Part shown: positions 61,300 to 64,000 of the stretch, in pieces
Layout of the letters: every line of letters starts with the position of its first letter
How positions within the stretch are numbered: the stretch's first letter is position 1
NCBI GenBank assembly: GCA_934162535.1
Contig: CAKPJC010000003.1
Location: 1-64,000, forward strand
Source: an uncultured Clostridia bacterium
GTDB taxonomy: Bacteria; Bacillota; Clostridia; TANB77; CAG-508
Reading direction: 5' to 3'
Length of the DNA: 64,000 bases
The notes under the pieces: model-generated
Database searches by the model: none
Seen by the model: the letters and a program-made list of their open reading frames with translations, nothing else
What the model was told of the DNA's origin: nothing
Translations under genes and position numbers: made by a program

Positions 61300-62022
61300 T
61301 TATTTTATTGGTTCTTTACTTGGTAATCCCGCTTTTCTAGGATATCTACTTGGTGTACTTCTTTCTTTTCTTATAGTAACTATCGTTCTTCCAATATCAC
61401 TTTCTGGTAATGTAAACTCTTCAACGTTTTCTATTGCACCACCAAGAACATTTATTGCCTTTTTTGCATTATTTATTTCTTCACTGGCATCACTTGCTTT
61501 CATACTTATTACCTTTCCTCCTATTTTTACAAGTGGAACTAAATATTCTGATAATGTTGAAAGATTTGCTACAGCTCTTGATACTGCTATATCAAATTTC
61601 TCTCTATATTCTTCTTTTTTTCCAAAATCTTCTGCTCTTGCATGTATTAATGTAATATTTTTTAGATTCAATTCTTTTACAACTTCTTCTAGAAATATTA
61701 TTCTTTTATTTAGTGAATCCACAAGGAACATTTCTGTTTTCTCATTCATTATTCCTAATGGCACTCCAGGAAATCCTGCTCCTGTTCCAATATCAACAAC
61801 CTTTTTTGCATTTTTTATATTTTTATTTATTGTTAATGAATCTATAAAATGCTTTTGTATTATTTCTTTAGGCTCTGTAATTGCTGTAAGATTAATTTTT
61901 TGGTTCCATTCTATTAATAACTCCATATATCTGTAAGTTTTCCACAATTGCTCCACAGAAAAATCTATTCCTATTTCCTCGCCCTTATTTTTCATTTCCC
62001 TATAAAACATTTCCTTTTCCAC
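61300..62022 (-). CDS. rsmG: 16S rRNA m7G527 methyltransferase
   Basis: Start taken as the GTG at 62022 (VEKEMFYREMKNKGEEIGIDF), which lies 12 nt after GGAGG; the ATG at MFYREM four codons later is an alternative. The 240-residue product has the SAM motif KKVVDIGTGAGFPGVPLGIM and SVEQLWKTYRYMELLIEWNQKINLTAIT. HFIDSL and DIAVSRAVANLSTLSEYLVPLVK follow. It is 16 bp after mnmG. Confidence 0.95.
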   Translation of the reverse strand: MEKEMFYREMKNKGEEIGIDFSVEQLWKTYRYMELLIEWNQKINLTAITEPKEIIQKHFIDSLTINKNIKNAKKVVDIGTGAGFPGVPLGIMNEKTEMFLVDSLNKRIIFLEEVVKELNLKNITLIHARAEDFGKKEEYREKFDIAVSRAVANLSTLSEYLVPLVKIGGKVISMKASDASEEINNAKKAINVLGGAIENVEEFTLPESDIGRTIVTIRKERSTPSRYPRKAGLPSKEPIK

Positions 62023-62038
62023 AATTATATTTCTCCTC

Positions 62039-63907
62039 CTATTTTTTTGTTTGTAAATATACAAGTATAACTGATATATCTGCCGGTGAAACTCCTGATA
62101 TTCTTGAAGCTTGTCCTATTGAATATGGTTTATGTTTGTTCAGTTTTTGTCTTGCTTCTAAACTTATTCCCTTTATTTCATCATAATCAAGATCCTCTGG
62201 TATCAATTTTTTCTCCATTTTCTTGAATTTTTCTACTTGTGCCTCTTGCATTTTAATGTATCCTTCATATTTAACTTGTATTTCTACTTCTTCTTTCACT
62301 TGTTCAGGTAATTCTGGTCTTTCTTTGTCAATTGTTATTAGTGAAGCATATGTTACTTCTGCTCTTTTTAATAATTCAGACAGCTTCGTTCCAGTTGTTA
62401 AAGGTGATGTTCCACAACTAATAAGATATTTGTTTACATCCTCTGTAGGTTTTACTGTTGTAGCTTCTAGTCTTAATTTCTCTTCCTCAATTTTCTTCTT
62501 TTTTTCTATAAATTTGTTGTATCTCTCATCTGATATTAAACCTATTTCATGCCCTTTTTCTGTTAATCTTAAATCAGCATTGTCTTGTCTTAATAATAGT
62601 CTGTATTCTGCTCTTGACGTCATCATTCTATAAGGTTCGTTTGTTCCTTTTGTAACAATATCATCTATTAGTACACCAATATAAGCCTCTGTCCTGTCTA
62701 ATATTAGTGGTTTTTTTCCTTTGATTTTTTGTGATGCATTTATTCCTGCTATTAATCCTTGGCATGCTGCTTCTTCATATCCTGATGTTCCATTTGTTTG
62801 CCCAGCAAAAAACAATCCGTCTATATTTTTATATTCAAGTGATAATTTTAAATCTGATGGGTCTATACAGTCATATTCTATTGCATATGCTGGTCGTGTA
62901 AACTCAGCATTTTCTAATCCAGGAAGTGTCCTGTACATCTCTATTTGTACGTCTTCTGGTAATGATGAACTCATTCCTTGTATGTACATTTCATCTGTAT
63001 CAAGTCCTATTGGTTCTACAAAAACTTGATGTCTTTTTTTATCAGCAAATCTCACAACTTTATCTTCTATTGAAGGACAATATCTTGGTCCTGTTCCCTC
63101 AATTTCTCCAGCATATAATGGTGACCTATGTAGATTTTTTCTTATTATTTCATGTGTTTTCTCATTTGTATATGTTAAATAACAGTCTACTTGTTCAAAT
63201 TTCTTTATTTTGTCTTCAAAAGAAAATGGTATTATGTCAACATCTCCTCTTTGAACTTCCATTTTTGAAAAGTCAATGCTTTTTCTGTTTATTCTAGCTG
63301 GTGTACCTGTTTTAAATCTTACTAATTTAACACCTATCTTCTTTAATGACTCAGATAGCTTATTTGCTGGAAATACACCATCTGGACCACTCTCTTCTGA
63401 GAAATCACCTATAAATATTTTTCCTTTTAAATAAGTTCCTGTTGCTATTATTAATGATTTTACATTATATATTGCTCCAACACTTGTCTCTATTGATTTT
63501 ACTTTGTTATTTGTTATTTTTATGTCAACTATTTCTGCTTGTTTTAAATATAAATTTTCTTGCTTCTCAAGGGTATGTTTCATTTCCATCTGATACCTCT
63601 TTCTATCTGCTTGTGCTCTTAATGAATGTACCGCTGGTCCTTTTGATGTATTTAACATTTTAATTTGAATCATTGTTTTGTCAATGTTTTTTCCCATTTC
63701 TCCACCAAGTGCATCTATTTCCCTTACAAGATGACCTTTTGAACTTCCACCTATATGTGGATTACATGGCATATTGGCAACAGCTTCTAGGCTTATTGAA
63801 AATATTAATGTTTTCATTCCTAATCTTGCTGCTGCAAGTCCTGCCTCACAACCTGCATGTCCAGCTCCTATTACTGCTATATCATAATCTCCTGCATAAT
63901 AACTCAT
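62039..63907 (-). CDS. mnmG: tRNA uridine-34 carboxymethylaminomethyl enzyme
   Basis: The 622-residue FAD enzyme works with MnmE to place cmnm5 on U34. It has the Rossmann motif DIAVIGAGHAGCEAGLAAARLGMKTL and ATGTYLKGKIFIGDFSEESGPDG. GTPARINRKSIDFSKM, QTNGTSGYEEAACQGLIAGINA and the C-terminal ISGVSPADISVILVYLQ follow. The mnmG-rsmG-parA-parB order is the standard origin-flanking set; mnmE would be expected just past the window's right end. Confidence 0.97.
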   Translation of the reverse strand: MSYYAGDYDIAVIGAGHAGCEAGLAAARLGMKTLIFSISLEAVANMPCNPHIGGSSKGHLVREIDALGGEMGKNIDKTMIQIKMLNTSKGPAVHSLRAQADRKRYQMEMKHTLEKQENLYLKQAEIVDIKITNNKVKSIETSVGAIYNVKSLIIATGTYLKGKIFIGDFSEESGPDGVFPANKLSESLKKIGVKLVRFKTGTPARINRKSIDFSKMEVQRGDVDIIPFSFEDKIKKFEQVDCYLTYTNEKTHEIIRKNLHRSPLYAGEIEGTGPRYCPSIEDKVVRFADKKRHQVFVEPIGLDTDEMYIQGMSSSLPEDVQIEMYRTLPGLENAEFTRPAYAIEYDCIDPSDLKLSLEYKNIDGLFFAGQTNGTSGYEEAACQGLIAGINASQKIKGKKPLILDRTEAYIGVLIDDIVTKGTNEPYRMMTSRAEYRLLLRQDNADLRLTEKGHEIGLISDERYNKFIEKKKKIEEEKLRLEATTVKPTEDVNKYLISCGTSPLTTGTKLSELLKRAEVTYASLITIDKERPELPEQVKEEVEIQVKYEGYIKMQEAQVEKFKKMEKKLIPEDLDYDEIKGISLEARQKLNKHKPYSIGQASRISGVSPADISVILVYLQTKK

Positions 63908-64000
63908 TTTTATATTTTCCTTTCATTTATAATGTTTTTTTATGTTTAATTTCTTTTTATTTTCCTTTATTTTTTTGTTTTACTATCATTTCTATATAGT

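Overview
The window is very AT-rich (many stretches below 25% G+C) and comes from a spore-forming member of the Bacillota, most likely an uncultured Clostridia-type gut bacterium. Supporting features are strong AGGAGG ribosome sites, sporulation and germination genes (spoIIR, spmA/spmB, ypeB, a GerMN-domain protein, an AbrB/SpoVT-type regulator), and the origin-type cluster mnmG-rsmG-parA-parB at the right end. I cannot place it to genus from sequence alone. Most genes lie on the minus strand and read leftward.

Layout from left to right. 1-4.1 kb: the 5' part of an exported membrane-anchored protein with a (TG)n microsatellite upstream, then pcrA and a G+C-richer secreted copper-amine-oxidase-N-type protein. 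4.2-9.0 kb: a ZIP-family metal transporter gene cut in two by a 4,024-bp serine-recombinase element. The element carries a recombinase split by a stop codon, a 37-aa ORF, a GNAT acetyltransferase and a RhuM-type protein. Both attachment junctions are readable, and excision would restore a 248-codon ZIP reading frame exactly. 9.1-13.5 kb: prfA and a yhaO/yhaN-like nuclease-ATPase pair. 13.7-18.5 kb: an exported repeat protein and an MMPL/RND transporter, divergent from a TetR regulator with three operator-like sites between them. 18.6-22.4 kb: a VirD4-type coupling ATPase with two small genes and a DnaJ-like gene. 22.5-35.5 kb: housekeeping (murF, ypeB, a UgtP-like glycosyltransferase, recR, ybaB, dnaX, SRP RNA, tadA, tRNA-Arg, ttcA-like, phosphoglucomutase, UDP-sugar pyrophosphorylase). 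35.7-42.1 kb: spoIIR-murA-walJ (plus), spmA-spmB, abrB-like, rsmI, a proline-rich small ORF and a GerMN protein. 42.3-44.7 kb: an ABC exporter. 44.9-59.0 kb: a ten-gene type IV secretion operon. 59.1-64 kb: two tRNA-Ser genes, parB, parA, rsmG and mnmG.

The two most interesting systems are these. (1) The element in the ZIP gene, whose attP half-sites, attB, crossover dinucleotide and in-frame repair can all be reconstructed by eye, while its recombinase is interrupted by a TAA codon abutting an ATG. (2) The chromosomal T4SS beside the origin-type genes. It has three tandem VirB2-like subunits, PrgI/VirB3, a two-part VirB4, VirB6 and an 1133-residue cell-wall enzyme combining SGNH-hydrolase, phage-type lysozyme and NlpC/P60-like domains. 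VirD4 is about 24 kb away, and no relaxase or intact integrase is seen. A Spo0A-box-like site sits just upstream of one of two good SigA promoters for this operon. Function as a protein- or wall-directed secretion machine is inference.
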